64,000 bases of DNA from Ottowia thiooxydans DSM 14619 (GCF_000422885.1 NZ_AUGX01000025.1:21508-85507), one strand, 5' to 3'. Counted from the first letter of the stretch, positions 44,680 through 54,500 are shown. Numbers and translations are program-made. Notes: generated from the letters alone by a model not told the origin.

Positions 44680-44934
44680 ATGGCAAAGGAAGAACTGATT
44701 GAAATGCAGGGTGTGGTCAATGAAGTATTGCCCGACACCCGTTTTCGCGTCACGCTGGACAATGGGCATGAATTGATTGCCTATTCAGCCGGCAAGATGC
44801 GCAAAAACCACATTCGCATCTTGGCAGGCGATCGCGTCTCGCTCGAGTTGTCGCCCTACGACCTCAGCAAAGGCCGGATCAATTTCCGCCACCTGAACGG
44901 TCGGGGACCGATGCCTCCGCGCGGGCCCAGGTAA
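44680..44934 (+). CDS. infA: Translation initiation factor IF-1 (paralog)
   Basis: 84 residues, starting [13 protein letters not shown] and containing the S1/OB-fold pattern [10 protein letters not shown] and the C-terminal R-I-N-F-R-H. It assists IF-2/IF-3 in initiation at the ribosomal A site. AGGAG lies before ATG 44680. The gene is not in a ribosomal-protein operon, so it is likely the second infA copy that many betaproteobacteria carry; its long leader suggests separate regulation such as cold-shock control (inference). Confidence 0.93.
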   Translation: MAKEELIEMQGVVNEVLPDTRFRVTLDNGHELIAYSAGKMRKNHIRILAGDRVSLELSPYDLSKGRINFRHLNGRGPMPPRGPR

Positions 44935-45042
44935 GCATTTAAAGCCTGCTGTTTACTTATTTCTCAATTCCCGGGGCCAGCCATCCGGGAGTGACGAAAG
45001 AACGAGGCGCCCACTGGGAGTGGCGCCGTTAGCGCTTCCTGT

Positions 45043-46119
45043 TCAGCGGCCACGCCGGCTGCGCACCGCTTCAGCCAATCCTCTCAGCACGGGCACTGTT
45101 TGCTCAAAGCTGATGCAGGCATCGGTGATCGAAACCCCCCGCTTCAAAGGTTGGCCCGCCACGATGTCCTGGCGGCCTTCTTCGAGGTGGCTTTCGAGCA
45201 TCAAACCCGTGATGCGGGTGTCGCCCGCAGCTATTTGCTTGGCCACATCCTCAGCCACCACGATCTGCCGTGCGTGCTGCTTGGAGGAGTTGGCATGCGA
45301 AACATCGATCATGACCTGCTCGCGCAAGCCTGAGGATTTCAGCAGTGCGCAGGCGGCATCTACATCGGCGCTGGAATAATTGGGTGCCTTCCCGCCGCGC
45401 AGGATCACGTGGCAATCGTCATTGCCGCGGGTTTCGAAGATGGCGCTCAAGCCCATCTTGGTCATGCCCATGAAAGCATGCGGCGAATGCGCGGCCACTA
45501 TGGCGTCAGCGGCCACTTTCACACCCCCATCGGTGCCATTTTTGAACCCCACCGGGCAGGAGAGGCCGCTGGCCAGTTGACGGTGGCTCTGACTTTCCGT
45601 GGTGCGCGCGCCAATAGCACCCCAGCTCACCAGATCGCTGATGAACTGCGGACTCAGCAGATCCAGGAATTCGCAGCCCACCGGCAAGCCTACTTCCAGC
45701 ACATCCAGCAATAGCCTGCGCGCTACCCGCAGCCCTTCGTTGATGGCGAAGCTGCCGTCCAGGTGCGGGTCATTGATGTAGCCTTTCCAACCGACCGTTG
45801 TGCGCGGCTTTTCGAAATACACCCGCATGACCACGAGCAAGTCTTCTTTCAGGGCATCCGCCTCGGCCTTCAGGCGGCGGGCGTATTCCATGGCCTGATC
45901 ATGGTCGTGAATGGAGCAAGGGCCTACAACAACGATCAAACGATCATCGGCCCCATGCAACACACGCGAAATCGCGGCGCGGCTTTCCTCTACCAAGGCT
46001 TGCGCTGCATCCGGCGCGGGCAAATCCTCCAGCAGGAGGGCCGGCGTGATCAGCGGGCGTACCGCGCCAATTCGGGTGTCGTCAATGCGTGTGGTGTCGT
46101 GGGTGGATTCGGGATTCAT
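45043..46119 (-). CDS. aroG: 3-deoxy-7-phosphoheptulonate (DAHP) synthase
   Basis: 358 residues of the AroG/AroF/AroH type. Landmarks are V-V-G-P-C-S-I-H-D, the V-G-F-K-N-G-T-D-G segment, the H-V-I-L-R-G-G-K-A-P-N-Y motif and D-V-S-H-A-N-S-S-K. It condenses phosphoenolpyruvate and erythrose-4-phosphate, the first step of aromatic amino-acid synthesis. Which amino acid inhibits it is not readable here. Its neighbours are unrelated, so it is a single gene; infA is convergent on its 3' side. Confidence 0.95.
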   Translation of the reverse strand: MNPESTHDTTRIDDTRIGAVRPLITPALLLEDLPAPDAAQALVEESRAAISRVLHGADDRLIVVVGPCSIHDHDQAMEYARRLKAEADALKEDLLVVMRVYFEKPRTTVGWKGYINDPHLDGSFAINEGLRVARRLLLDVLEVGLPVGCEFLDLLSPQFISDLVSWGAIGARTTESQSHRQLASGLSCPVGFKNGTDGGVKVAADAIVAAHSPHAFMGMTKMGLSAIFETRGNDDCHVILRGGKAPNYSSADVDAACALLKSSGLREQVMIDVSHANSSKQHARQIVVAEDVAKQIAAGDTRITGLMLESHLEEGRQDIVAGQPLKRGVSITDACISFEQTVPVLRGLAEAVRSRRGR

Positions 46120-46152
46120 CCCCGAATTATCGGGGGTTACTGGTACACCGAC

Positions 46153-46740
46153 CTAGAGCGTCCGCCCCATAGGTGCGATGCCGATCAGGGCAGCGTGCAG
46201 CCAGAAAGCGAACGCGGCCCATGCCACCACGCCCACAATCACTGCCAGCAAGGTTCCGGACATCGTGCCCGGTGCGTACACCGTACCCAGCGCACGGTCA
46301 CGCTGGCGGGCTGCCCGGAAATTCAGCACTGCCCACAGCAGGAAGCTTCCGAACAGCACCAGGTCTGCCAACTTTCCGGTGGCCAGCAAATGGCCAAACG
46401 CCCAAAGCTTCACGCTGAGCACCATGGGATGGTGCAGTTTGGCCTTGAGTTGGTTGCGAGGGATGTAAGCAGCGGCCAGCAAGATAAAAGCCAGCAGCGT
46501 GAACAGTGAGTTCAGGTGCTTCATGCCCATCGGCGGTGACCACACCATCACGGGTTGTTGGCGCGCCATCCCATAGCCCCAGATGATCAGCACGAAGCCA
46601 ATCAATGAAATCACGGAGTAGGCGCCCTTCCACTTCTTGTCTCCCATGTTGGCGATGGTGCTCGTGCGCCACCCTTCCGCAAAGATGCGCACCGAATGAA
46701 CGCCGAGAAACAAGATCAAGCCTAGAACGAGGATCAACAT
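46153..46740 (-). CDS. NnrU-family membrane protein
   Basis: 195 residues with about five or six hydrophobic segments and the NnrU pattern: H-S-V-R-I-F-A-E-G-W-R at the start, a H-H-P-M-V-L-S-V-K-L-W-A-F-G-H-L-L-A in the middle. NnrU was named for nitrite/nitric-oxide regulation in Rhodobacter, but most family members have no shown role. No denitrification gene is in the window. It is a short distance from the DAHP synthase on the same strand. Confidence 0.9.
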   Translation of the reverse strand: MLILVLGLILFLGVHSVRIFAEGWRTSTIANMGDKKWKGAYSVISLIGFVLIIWGYGMARQQPVMVWSPPMGMKHLNSLFTLLAFILLAAAYIPRNQLKAKLHHPMVLSVKLWAFGHLLATGKLADLVLFGSFLLWAVLNFRAARQRDRALGTVYAPGTMSGTLLAVIVGVVAWAAFAFWLHAALIGIAPMGRTL

Positions 46741-46959
46741 GGCGTAAGACCTCGCCGCGATATGCGGTCTGTGAGGTGAGTGTGGGAATACAGATCATTA
46801 TGCAGTTCACAGGGCGTGTGTAGTGAGGGCGGCGCCATGTGCAGTTCGCACCTCCTACCAAAGTGGTCCGCTCCTTTCTGGCCCCTGATCCAACCTGGCC
46901 CTTTTCCTCTTGAATCTTCCTCCGGCCTTGCCGCCTGTCTATTTGAGGCCGGGTCTCTG

Positions 46960-47013
46960 CGGCTATCCGGCAGCGGTTGCGCGCTCGGGTGCCAACAACC
47001 GCACAAGTAGCCG
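46960..47013. other. Nested inverted repeat in the gap before the LC7-like gene
   Basis: CGGCTA (46960-46965) pairs with TAGCCG (47008-47013), and inside it GCGGTTG (46973-46979) with CAACCGC (46996-47002). It lies within the 411-bp gap (46741-47151) between NnrU (minus) and the LC7-like gene (plus). No gene was found in that gap; the remainder is AT-richer near 47040-47100, where the promoter of the LC7-like gene is expected. Confidence 0.35.
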
Positions 47014-47151
47014 GAATTCGCGTGCACTAAAGCCAACGTGCAAGACATTGTTATTGTTGTAGCATTAACATGTGAATCGCATCAAAGACACATGTGATGA
47101 TGATGCTGGTCTACTTCAACAACAATAGACATCAACTCAATAGAACCCATC

Positions 47152-47511
47152 ATGGCTACGATCAAGCAATCTCTCGAAGAACTCATGGCTCTCGACGGCG
47201 CAATGTGCGCTGCCATCGTTGACTCCACCAGCGGCATGATTCTGGGCTCCGAGGGCACCGGGCTGGATATGGAAATCGCTGCAGCCGGCAATACGGAAGT
47301 GATGCGCTCCAAAGTCAAAACCATGCGCGCGCTAGGCTTGAACGATGTGATCGACGACATCCTGATCACACTTGGAAAGCAGTACCACGTGCTGCGCCCA
47401 AGCTCGCGCAAAGAAGGCATCTTTATCTACACCGTGCTGGACAAGGGCCGCTCCAACCTGGCCATGGCTCGCCGCAAGGTTCAAGACGTTGATAAAGAAC
47501 TGACCTTCTAA
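47152..47511 (+). CDS. Roadblock/LC7-like small protein
   Basis: 119 residues, starting S-L-E-E-L-M-A-L-D-G-A-M-C-A-A-I-V-D-S-T-S-G-M-I-L-G, with A-A-G-N-T-E-V and a late L-A-M-A-R-R-K-V. The pattern matches the roadblock/LC7 proteins common in betaproteobacteria, which in other lineages work with small GTPases or as dimeric scaffolds. No GTPase gene is adjacent, and the ribosome-binding site is weak. Function is unknown. Confidence 0.7.
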   Translation: MATIKQSLEELMALDGAMCAAIVDSTSGMILGSEGTGLDMEIAAAGNTEVMRSKVKTMRALGLNDVIDDILITLGKQYHVLRPSSRKEGIFIYTVLDKGRSNLAMARRKVQDVDKELTF

Positions 47512-47579
47512 TTGCTTGCGGGCACGCTGGGGCGTGACCAGGTCAGGCGCTCCCTGAGGCGTGCTCTAAATGCAGGGGT

Positions 47580-47602
47580 GTTAGCCCCAAATCTGGGCTA
47601 AC
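47580..47602 (+). terminator. Stem-loop after LC7-like gene
   Basis: GTTAGCCC (47580-47587), 7-nt loop, GGGCTAAC (47595-47602). It lies 69 bp after the LC7-like stop. No T-run follows, so termination would be weak or Rho-assisted. Confidence 0.45.
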
Positions 47603-47780
47603 CATCCTTGGGCATGCGCTTTCAGAATGTCGGCAGTTTGAAAACGTGATGCTTATCAGACATCCGCACCGATAGCCGAAACACGTTCGTCAGCCCGTCT
47701 GTGCAGGGCTGAAAGCCCACATTTTTGCGGTACTATGCGGCTTCTTCGGTTGGCGCGGTGTGTGCAATCGACCTAGCTAC

Positions 47781-47978
47781 ATGACCAAATTAGAGCAAAA
47801 AACTGCCCGTTTGACGGTGTTGATCGATCCTGCCAAAAAGCGAGCCTTCGAATCGCTTTGCGCCGCGCAGGACGTCACGCCGTCTCAGGTCGTGCGCAAG
47901 CTGATTCGGGAGTACCTGCATCAACACGGCGTCACCTGGACGCCGCAACCCGACGAAGATCGCGAAGAGAATTCTTGA
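47781..47978 (+). CDS. Ribbon-helix-helix-like small DNA-binding protein
   Basis: 65 residues from ATG 47781. R-L-T-V-L-I-D-P-A-K-K-R-A-F-E-S-L-C forms the beta strand and first helix, and T-P-S-Q-V-V-R-K-L-I-R-E-Y the second helix of an Arc/CopG fold. Such proteins repress their own operons or pair with toxins, but no toxin gene is adjacent. Its acidic C-terminal tail (about 12 residues) is unordered-looking. Confidence 0.75.
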   Translation: MTKLEQKTARLTVLIDPAKKRAFESLCAAQDVTPSQVVRKLIREYLHQHGVTWTPQPDEDREENS

Positions 47979-48143
47979 GCTGCAGATGGCTTGGCGGCCA
48001 ATCTGAGAAGAAATAGCACAGCCCCTGAAATAGTCTCCCGCTGGGACCACCGAGCTCCCGCTCGACATCGCCGCTCTCCATTCGGCGCTCCTGTTGAGAT
48101 GAGACTCGGCAAATCCAGGGTTTAAAACCCCATCGGTTACAGC

Positions 48144-51100
48144 TCATCCGGCATTCGCGCTCACTAGTTCTGGCTCGTCTTCAGAAGGATCGTTGCGATG
48201 CACAAGACGATACAGCAAGGGAAGCACCAATAGTGTCAGGATGGTGGAAGACAGGATGCCGCCAATGACTACCGTAGCCAGAGGGCGCTGAACCTCCGCG
48301 CCCGTGCCGGTGGCGATAGCCATGGGCACGAACCCCAGCGAGGCCACCAGCGCGGTCATGAGCACCGGACGTAAACGCGAGAGTGCGCCGGCGTGTACCG
48401 CGGCGGGTACTTCCATTCCCGTTTCCCTCAGATTGCGGATGGCGGAGATCATGACCAGTCCGTTCAAAACTGCCACGCCCGATAGAGCGATGAAACCAAC
48501 AGCCGCAGAAATGGAGAGCGGAATATCACGCAACCACAGCGCGAGAATTCCACCCGTCAACGCGAACGGAATGCCAGTGAAGACGATGAGACCATCACGC
48601 ACGTTCCCGAACACTGCAAAAAGCAAGGTGAACACCAACAGCAGCGCCGCTGGCACGACGATTTGCAGGCGCTTCTGAGCCGACTGCATATTCTCAAAAG
48701 TGCCCCCCCAGCGGGTCCAATAGCCCGTGGGCAACTTCAGCGAATTGAGCTCGTCCTGCGCTTGCGTAACGAATGAGCCTATGTCGCGACCGCGCACGTT
48801 CGCGCTGATGACGATGCGGCGTTTGCCGTCTTCTCGACTAATCTGGTTAGGGCCGGGTGAGAGGTTCAGGCTTGCTACGTCCGATAAAGGGACAAAACTC
48901 ATGCGCTTGTCGGCCTGCGGCGGCAAAGCGATGGGCAACCGCTCCAGCGCTGCCAGGTCTCCACGTATGGCATCCGGAAGGCGTACTTGAATGTCGAATC
49001 TACGGTCTCCCTCGAACACGGTTCCCGCCTCTTGCCCGCCTATTGCGGTAGCAATGGTTTGCTGCACATCACCCATGTTCAGGCCGTAGCGAGCGGCCTT
49101 CTCGCGATCAATTTCCACGGTGAGCATCAGCAAACCGGTCGTTTGCTCCACCTTCACTTCTGACGAGCCTTGCACCTTCTGCAGCACATTGGCAATGTTT
49201 TGAGCGGTACTTTCAAGAACCTTCATGTCATCGCCGAACAATTTCACAGCGACATCACTGCGTACGCCGGAAATGAGTTCGTTAAACCTCAACTGAATGG
49301 GTTGAGAAAATTCATAGTTGCTTCCCGGAATGGCTTCCACGACTTCCTGCACCGCGGCCAGAAGATCTTCCCGACTGCGTGAGGGGTTGGGCCATTGCTC
49401 ACGGGGCTTGAGCATGATGTAGCCATCGGAGATGTTCGGAGGCATGGGATCTGATGCGATCTCCGCCGTGCCAGTTCGAGCGAACACGCGATCAATCTCT
49501 GGAAACTTCTCCTTGAGCGTGCTCTCCAGTTGCTTTTGCATCTCGATCGACTGTGAGAGGCTGGTGCCTGGCATACGCAGCGCCTGGATGGCGAAATCTC
49601 CTTCGTTGAGATTGGGCGCGAACTCGCTGCCCATTCGCGAGGCCAGCAGCAAGCTCAAAACCACCGCGACCACGGCACCCGTGATCACCACTTGCGGCGC
49701 ACGCATGACTGCGTTGAGCATGGGCTCATAGGCAGTGCGCGCCCAGATCATCAAGCGATTTTCCTTTTCGGCCACGCGCTTGCCAATGAACAGGGCAATG
49801 GCCGCCGGGATGAACGTCATGGACAGGATCATGGCACCCACCAAAGCCAGCACGACGGTCAGTGCCATGGGGTGAAACATCTTCCCTTCAACGCCTGTCA
49901 GCGCGAAGATGGGCAAATACACCACCATGATGATGAGTTGACCAAAGAGTAGCGGCCGCCGTGCTTCCTTCGCAGCTGCGAATACCTCGTGAAAACGCTC
50001 GGTGCGTGTCAGTAGGCGGCCCTTGTGCTCCTGTGCGAGCGCCAGACGCCGCACGCAGTTCTCAACGATGACCACGGCGCCATCGATGATGATGCCGAAA
50101 TCAAGCGCGCCCAGGCTCATGAGGTTCGCGCTGATCTTGTAATGAACCATGCCCGTGAAGGTGAAGAGCATGGACAAAGGAATGATGAGCGCAGTAATGA
50201 GCGCTGCGCGGATATTGCCCAGAAAAATAAACAATATGGCGACCACCAGAGCGGCGCCTTCCAGCAGGTTCTTCTTGACAGTGGCAATGGCTTTTTCAAC
50301 GAGTGTGGTTCTGTCGTAGACGGTGATGACCTTCACGCCCTCGGGCAGGCCGCGCCGTATAGACTCCATACGCTCGTCCACAGCCTTGGAGACAGCGCGG
50401 CTGTTCTCCCCGATCAGCATGAAAACGGTCCCTAGAACAATCTCGCGGCCGTTGTCAGTGGCTGCGCCCGTGCGTAGTTCGCGGCCGAGCTCCACATCGG
50501 CCAAGTCGCGAACGCGGATGGGCTGCCCTTGTGCGGTGCTGACGATGACTTGCTTAAGATCCTCAATGCCGCGCACTTGGCCAGGTGCCCGGATGAGGTA
50601 TTGCTCGCCCTGGCGCTCAATGTATCCGGCACCGATGTTGGTGTTGTTGTTCTGCAGTGCGGTGACGATCTGGCTCATGGAAATGCCATAAGACAGTAAA
50701 CGCTCGGGGCGAGGCGCGATCAGATATTCCTTGGCGAAGCCGCCGATGGAGTTGATCTCAGTTACGCCTGGGACGTTTCTTAATTGAGGCTTGATGACCC
50801 AATCTTGAATTTCACGTAAATCCATCGGGGTGTAGGCGCTCCCATCGGATTTTCTGGCGCCTTCTTCAGCCTCCACGGTCCACAGATAGATCTCGCCCAA
50901 GCCTGTGGAGATGGGGCCCATGGACGGCGATACATTGGCAGGAAGATGTTGTCTTGCCTCCTGGACGCGCTCGTTCACCAGCTGACGCGCGAAGTAGATA
51001 TCTGTCCCGTCCTTGAATATGACGGTGATCTGCGACAAACCGTAGCGCGAAAGTGAGCGCGTTTGTTCCAGGTTAGGCAAGCCTGCCATCAAGGTCTCGA

Positions 51101-51305
51101 TCGGATAGGTCACGCGCTGTTCGGTCTCTAGCGGTGAAAAGCCGGGGGCTTGCGTATTGATTTGCACCTGAACATTGGTGATGTCCGGCACCGCGTCTAT
51201 GGACAGGCGCTGGTAGTTGAAAACTCCCAGTCCGGCCATGGCCAATACGGTCAACAAAACTAGCCAGCGCTGCTCGATGGCGAAGCGGATGATGCGTTCA
51301 AACAT
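48144..51305 (-). CDS. czcA: Heavy-metal RND efflux transporter, CzcA/CnrA type
   Basis: 1053 residues with the RND layout (two sets of six membrane helices and two large periplasmic loops). The transmembrane motif D-F-G-I-I-I-D-G-A-V-V-I-V-E-N places the proton-relay residues at D402, D408 and E415, the same positions as in Cupriavidus CzcA. That motif is of the divalent-cation subgroup (Zn, Co, Cd, Ni) rather than the Cu/Ag subgroup. It is the inner-membrane pump of a tripartite system with the adaptor and outer-membrane genes upstream. The exact metal is not proven. Confidence 0.92.
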   Translation of the reverse strand: MFERIIRFAIEQRWLVLLTVLAMAGLGVFNYQRLSIDAVPDITNVQVQINTQAPGFSPLETEQRVTYPIETLMAGLPNLEQTRSLSRYGLSQITVIFKDGTDIYFARQLVNERVQEARQHLPANVSPSMGPISTGLGEIYLWTVEAEEGARKSDGSAYTPMDLREIQDWVIKPQLRNVPGVTEINSIGGFAKEYLIAPRPERLLSYGISMSQIVTALQNNNTNIGAGYIERQGEQYLIRAPGQVRGIEDLKQVIVSTAQGQPIRVRDLADVELGRELRTGAATDNGREIVLGTVFMLIGENSRAVSKAVDERMESIRRGLPEGVKVITVYDRTTLVEKAIATVKKNLLEGAALVVAILFIFLGNIRAALITALIIPLSMLFTFTGMVHYKISANLMSLGALDFGIIIDGAVVIVENCVRRLALAQEHKGRLLTRTERFHEVFAAAKEARRPLLFGQLIIMVVYLPIFALTGVEGKMFHPMALTVVLALVGAMILSMTFIPAAIALFIGKRVAEKENRLMIWARTAYEPMLNAVMRAPQVVITGAVVAVVLSLLLASRMGSEFAPNLNEGDFAIQALRMPGTSLSQSIEMQKQLESTLKEKFPEIDRVFARTGTAEIASDPMPPNISDGYIMLKPREQWPNPSRSREDLLAAVQEVVEAIPGSNYEFSQPIQLRFNELISGVRSDVAVKLFGDDMKVLESTAQNIANVLQKVQGSSEVKVEQTTGLLMLTVEIDREKAARYGLNMGDVQQTIATAIGGQEAGTVFEGDRRFDIQVRLPDAIRGDLAALERLPIALPPQADKRMSFVPLSDVASLNLSPGPNQISREDGKRRIVISANVRGRDIGSFVTQAQDELNSLKLPTGYWTRWGGTFENMQSAQKRLQIVVPAALLLVFTLLFAVFGNVRDGLIVFTGIPFALTGGILALWLRDIPLSISAAVGFIALSGVAVLNGLVMISAIRNLRETGMEVPAAVHAGALSRLRPVLMTALVASLGFVPMAIATGTGAEVQRPLATVVIGGILSSTILTLLVLPLLYRLVHRNDPSEDEPELVSANAG

Positions 51306-51317
51306 GGCGACGCAACC

Positions 51318-52580
51318 TCAGTGGGTGTGCTGAGCAGACGACTTGCCCAGCTCCAGCTTGAGCAGAAAGCTGCCTTCCTTTACGTAAGACTGCCCGGGTT
51401 GCAGTCCGCTGGTGATCTCTGTGAAACGCCCGTCGGTGCGGCCTAATTGAACAACCTGAGCTTTGTAGCCGCCTTCGGCGGGCACAAAGAGTGTGCTTTC
51501 CTTGCCATCAGCGCGCTGGATGGCTGTGGTTTCCACCGCCACGGGTACCTCGGTCTGCTCCGCGACGACAGTCACTTCAACAAACAGCCCCGGGCGCCAT
51601 AGATCTTGAGGATTGGCCAACGCTACGCGCGCGGGCGCAGTGCGTGTTTGCTCACCAATGAGCGCACCCACATAGGCAATGCGGCCTTCGGCTTTGGAGT
51701 CAAACGCCGTAGAGCGGACTGTGACGGCGGCTCCCACGCGCACGAAGGGTAGTTGTGGTGGCGATACATTCATCTCTGCCCAGACGGAGCTCATGTCGGA
51801 CACCGTAAAGGATGGGGTGCTTTCCGTAACGGATTCACCCACGGTCAGATGTTTTTCCACCACTACGCCCGCCAACGGCGAGCGGAGTTCGTATCGATTG
51901 GAGCTGCCTGCACTCGCTCCTATGGAGGCCAGTTTTTGTGAGACGTTCGCGACAGCGATCTCAGCCTCCTGCACGGCTTGTTGTGCCTGGAGGTAATCCT
52001 GCTCTGCGGAAATCTTTTCTTCCCACAGCTGCTTCTCCCGCGTGTAGGTTGTTTTAGCCAATGCCAGGCGTTTTTGCGCGGTGAGCAGTTCGCTGCGTTG
52101 ATCGGAGACGGCGGCGCTTTGGATCACTGCCAGTAACTGGCCTTTGGCAATTCGTTGGCCCAGTTGCGCATGCACCGAGGCCACGACACCGGTGACACGT
52201 GGAACCACGTGAGCCGTACGGTCTTCGTCGAAGCGAATCTCACCAGGCAGAACGACTTCCTTTCGGATCGCCCGGGCTTGTGCCTGGGCAACGGACGCGC
52301 CGATGGTTTTGGACTGTGCTTCGGTGAGCTTGACTAAACCTTCGCCTTCCTCATCTTTGTGATCTTCTTCTTTCTTCTCCGTGCCGGCTGAAGATGTTTC
52401 ATGAGGCTCCTCATCTCCATGTGAACCCGATTCAGCATGCTGTGCCCCAGACTCACCGCCAGCCCCACTGGGCCGCAACATGAGTGCCGCACTGCCAACG
52501 CTTAATGCCAGGATGACTGCAACGGCAATCCATAACTTGCGCTTGGAGAGCGCCGCTTCGAAGTTGCTTTTCTCGGACAT
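51318..52580 (-). CDS. czcB: RND efflux periplasmic adaptor, CzcB type
   Basis: 420 residues. A membrane anchor (about 15-33) is followed by a His/Glu/Asp-rich stretch (about 40-80: H-A-E-S-G-S-H-G-D-E-E, E-E-D-H-K-D-E-E) that probably binds metal, then the lipoyl/barrel-sandwich region with E-I-R-F-D-E-D-R-T-A-H-V, a helical hairpin and beta-barrel. It links the CzcA pump to the outer-membrane channel. The gene is 12 bp upstream of czcA and 3 bp after the czcC stop. Confidence 0.92.
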   Translation of the reverse strand: MSEKSNFEAALSKRKLWIAVAVILALSVGSAALMLRPSGAGGESGAQHAESGSHGDEEPHETSSAGTEKKEEDHKDEEGEGLVKLTEAQSKTIGASVAQAQARAIRKEVVLPGEIRFDEDRTAHVVPRVTGVVASVHAQLGQRIAKGQLLAVIQSAAVSDQRSELLTAQKRLALAKTTYTREKQLWEEKISAEQDYLQAQQAVQEAEIAVANVSQKLASIGASAGSSNRYELRSPLAGVVVEKHLTVGESVTESTPSFTVSDMSSVWAEMNVSPPQLPFVRVGAAVTVRSTAFDSKAEGRIAYVGALIGEQTRTAPARVALANPQDLWRPGLFVEVTVVAEQTEVPVAVETTAIQRADGKESTLFVPAEGGYKAQVVQLGRTDGRFTEITSGLQPGQSYVKEGSFLLKLELGKSSAQHTH

Positions 52581-52583
52581 GAG

Positions 52584-53933
52584 TTAGTTCTGGTTGAGTG
52601 GCAATGCAGGAATCGAAATGCCCAAGATGCGTTCAAACTCGGCTTGAGCGCGATGTGAGGCCATGAGTTGGTCCAAAAGCTGGCGCTGGGTTTCGACCAA
52701 TGTGCGTTGGGTATCCAGTACGTCCAGGAAGTTGAACTTTCCCAGCGTGAAACCGCGTGAGGCTAGGTCGTAGGCGGTTTGAGCGGTAGGGATCACCTGA
52801 TCGCGCAACTGCGTTATCTGCTGGTAGCTGCTGGTCTGTTGTTGCAGGGCCGACAGCGCTTGCACCCGCAGTTGGAGGAGCGTGTCCTGCATGACCTGTT
52901 CTGCTTGGTCGAGCTTGCGCAAAGCCTCCAGCTGGTTGCCGGCGTTGGTGTCAAACAAAGGCAAGGGCATGCTGACACCGAATACGATTTGGTTGCGCCC
53001 TACTTCCTGAGCACGCTTGAGGCCAACGCTGACAGTGGGGTCTTGAACCCGAAGGCTTCGCTCCAGCTCCGAGACCGCGCGACTTTGCTCAACGGCGCGT
53101 TGCACGCGAAGCATGCCTGGTGAGTTTTCGATGGCGGCCTGCATGCGGTCGACGGAAGGTGGAGCCTCCACTCGCGCAAAGTCACCGACGACCTCGCTGG
53201 CTTCCGAAGCCACGCCACCCCAAAGTGCCACCAGGTCTTGCTGCGCGATAACGACCGAAGATCGGGCTTGAGTCAATTCCATCTCGGCGTTGCCAAGCGC
53301 AACCTGAGCACGGGTGGCCTCCAGCGGAGGCACTCTTCCTGCGGTCACACGTTTTTGCGCTGCGTCCTGGGTGCGTGCCGCCAGGTCTTTCATCTCGCTT
53401 GCGAGCTGAAGGCGCTGACGAGCCAGCAGCAGTTCGTTGAAGCGCGTCGTCACCTGAAACCGGAGGTCAACTTGAGCCTGTGCCAAGGCCGCTTGAGCAA
53501 GACCCTTGGAGCTTTCAGCCACCTTGATGCGAGCGTCACGCTTGCCACCCAGTTCAAGGCGCTGGTTAATCTGCATGGTGATGGAGCGTGTTGAAGGCCG
53601 TGTGTCCTCCTGACTATAGGAAGCCTCGGGGTTGGGTCTGGCCTTGCTCTGCAGCACGGTTCCGTCGGTGGCAGCCAAGCCGTGTTGAGCCGCTTTCAGG
53701 CCGGGATTGGCTGCTAACGCTTTTGACCAGGCTATGGCGACTGAGATCCCGGTGATAGGGGGATTCAGCCTGGAATAGCCACTTGGCTCCAGCGGGGCAG
53801 CGGCTGTTGCCACGGCGGTATCCGCCGCCTGAGTGGCGTGGGCGTAGAACGCGCATGCCACCCCCAGGAGAACGGGGGCGATCACTTTGACCTTCTGGGA
53901 AAGCCTATGAGGGTGAAGAAGGTGCATGGCCAT
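52584..53933 (-). CDS. czcC: TolC-family outer-membrane channel, CzcC type
   Basis: About 449 residues from ATG 53933, preceded by GGAG. Signal peptide ends near A-H-A-T-Q-A-A-D. Two repeated OEP domains follow, rich in long coiled coils with many Q, A and L, and the segment Y-S-Q-E-D-T-R-P-S-T-R-S. It forms the outer-membrane exit duct for the CzcBA pump. The order C-B-A matches the standard czc operon. A second ATG two codons later is possible. Confidence 0.9.
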   Translation of the reverse strand: MAMHLLHPHRLSQKVKVIAPVLLGVACAFYAHATQAADTAVATAAAPLEPSGYSRLNPPITGISVAIAWSKALAANPGLKAAQHGLAATDGTVLQSKARPNPEASYSQEDTRPSTRSITMQINQRLELGGKRDARIKVAESSKGLAQAALAQAQVDLRFQVTTRFNELLLARQRLQLASEMKDLAARTQDAAQKRVTAGRVPPLEATRAQVALGNAEMELTQARSSVVIAQQDLVALWGGVASEASEVVGDFARVEAPPSVDRMQAAIENSPGMLRVQRAVEQSRAVSELERSLRVQDPTVSVGLKRAQEVGRNQIVFGVSMPLPLFDTNAGNQLEALRKLDQAEQVMQDTLLQLRVQALSALQQQTSSYQQITQLRDQVIPTAQTAYDLASRGFTLGKFNFLDVLDTQRTLVETQRQLLDQLMASHRAQAEFERILGISIPALPLNQN

Positions 53934-54049
53934 AGTTCTCCGAGAGCGGCGGAACTCTTTAACGGGAAAAAAAAGATCCGCGTCGCACCATCGAATCGAA
54001 TGGCTGTGAGTAGCCTCTTGTCGTCGAAGGTGCAACGCTGGACGAGTCG

Positions 54050-54385
54050 TCAGTTCTGGTAGAACTCGTTGAGCACACGCAACTGCTCAGGCGATTGGTT
54101 GCGCATTTCGTCTAAGACTTGTTGTCGGCTTTTGGGTTGGACAGGCGTCTTGGCTGGCGGTGTCAGACCTCTCTGATAGAACCTCAGCGTGCCATCAGCC
54201 CGAGCAGTGTTCGTCTCTGCGACCACCTGTTCCCGTGTTTTGGCATTGACGTGCTCTGGCGTGAAACTCACGACATCTCCGTTCCCCTGGTGCCAGGGAG
54301 AATTAGCGTGGGCCAGATTCGGCGCTGCCATCAAACCCGCAACTATGGCCAGTGCGGAAATCGAAAGAGATGGGATTTTTTTCAT
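54050..54385 (-). CDS. DUF4148-like secreted protein, copy 1
   Basis: 111 residues with a signal peptide (I-S-A-L-A-I-V-A-G-L to A-H-A-N) and the pattern T-R-E-Q-V-V-A-E-T-N-T-A-R-A-D-G found in DUF4148 proteins of betaproteobacteria. These periplasmic proteins are often near metal-efflux genes, but their role is unknown. It is a tandem paralog of the gene at 54540-54875, and its upstream leader is also duplicated, including a CusR-like box. Confidence 0.8.
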   Translation of the reverse strand: MKKIPSLSISALAIVAGLMAAPNLAHANSPWHQGNGDVVSFTPEHVNAKTREQVVAETNTARADGTLRFYQRGLTPPAKTPVQPKSRQQVLDEMRNQSPEQLRVLNEFYQN

Positions 54386-54500
54386 GGTGATGACTCCTTT
54401 TTTTGCTTGGTAAGTGGTCGCTATGCCGGACCACGGGGCATGCCTGATGGCATGAGATCGACTGTAGAAATCCGTTGCGAACAGAAGCGCGTCATGAACA

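Noticed and set aside
48144..51305. Copper/silver pump CusA
   Set aside because: The D402/D408/E415 D-F-G-x-x-x-D signature is of the divalent-cation subgroup; the CusA-type motif is not present.
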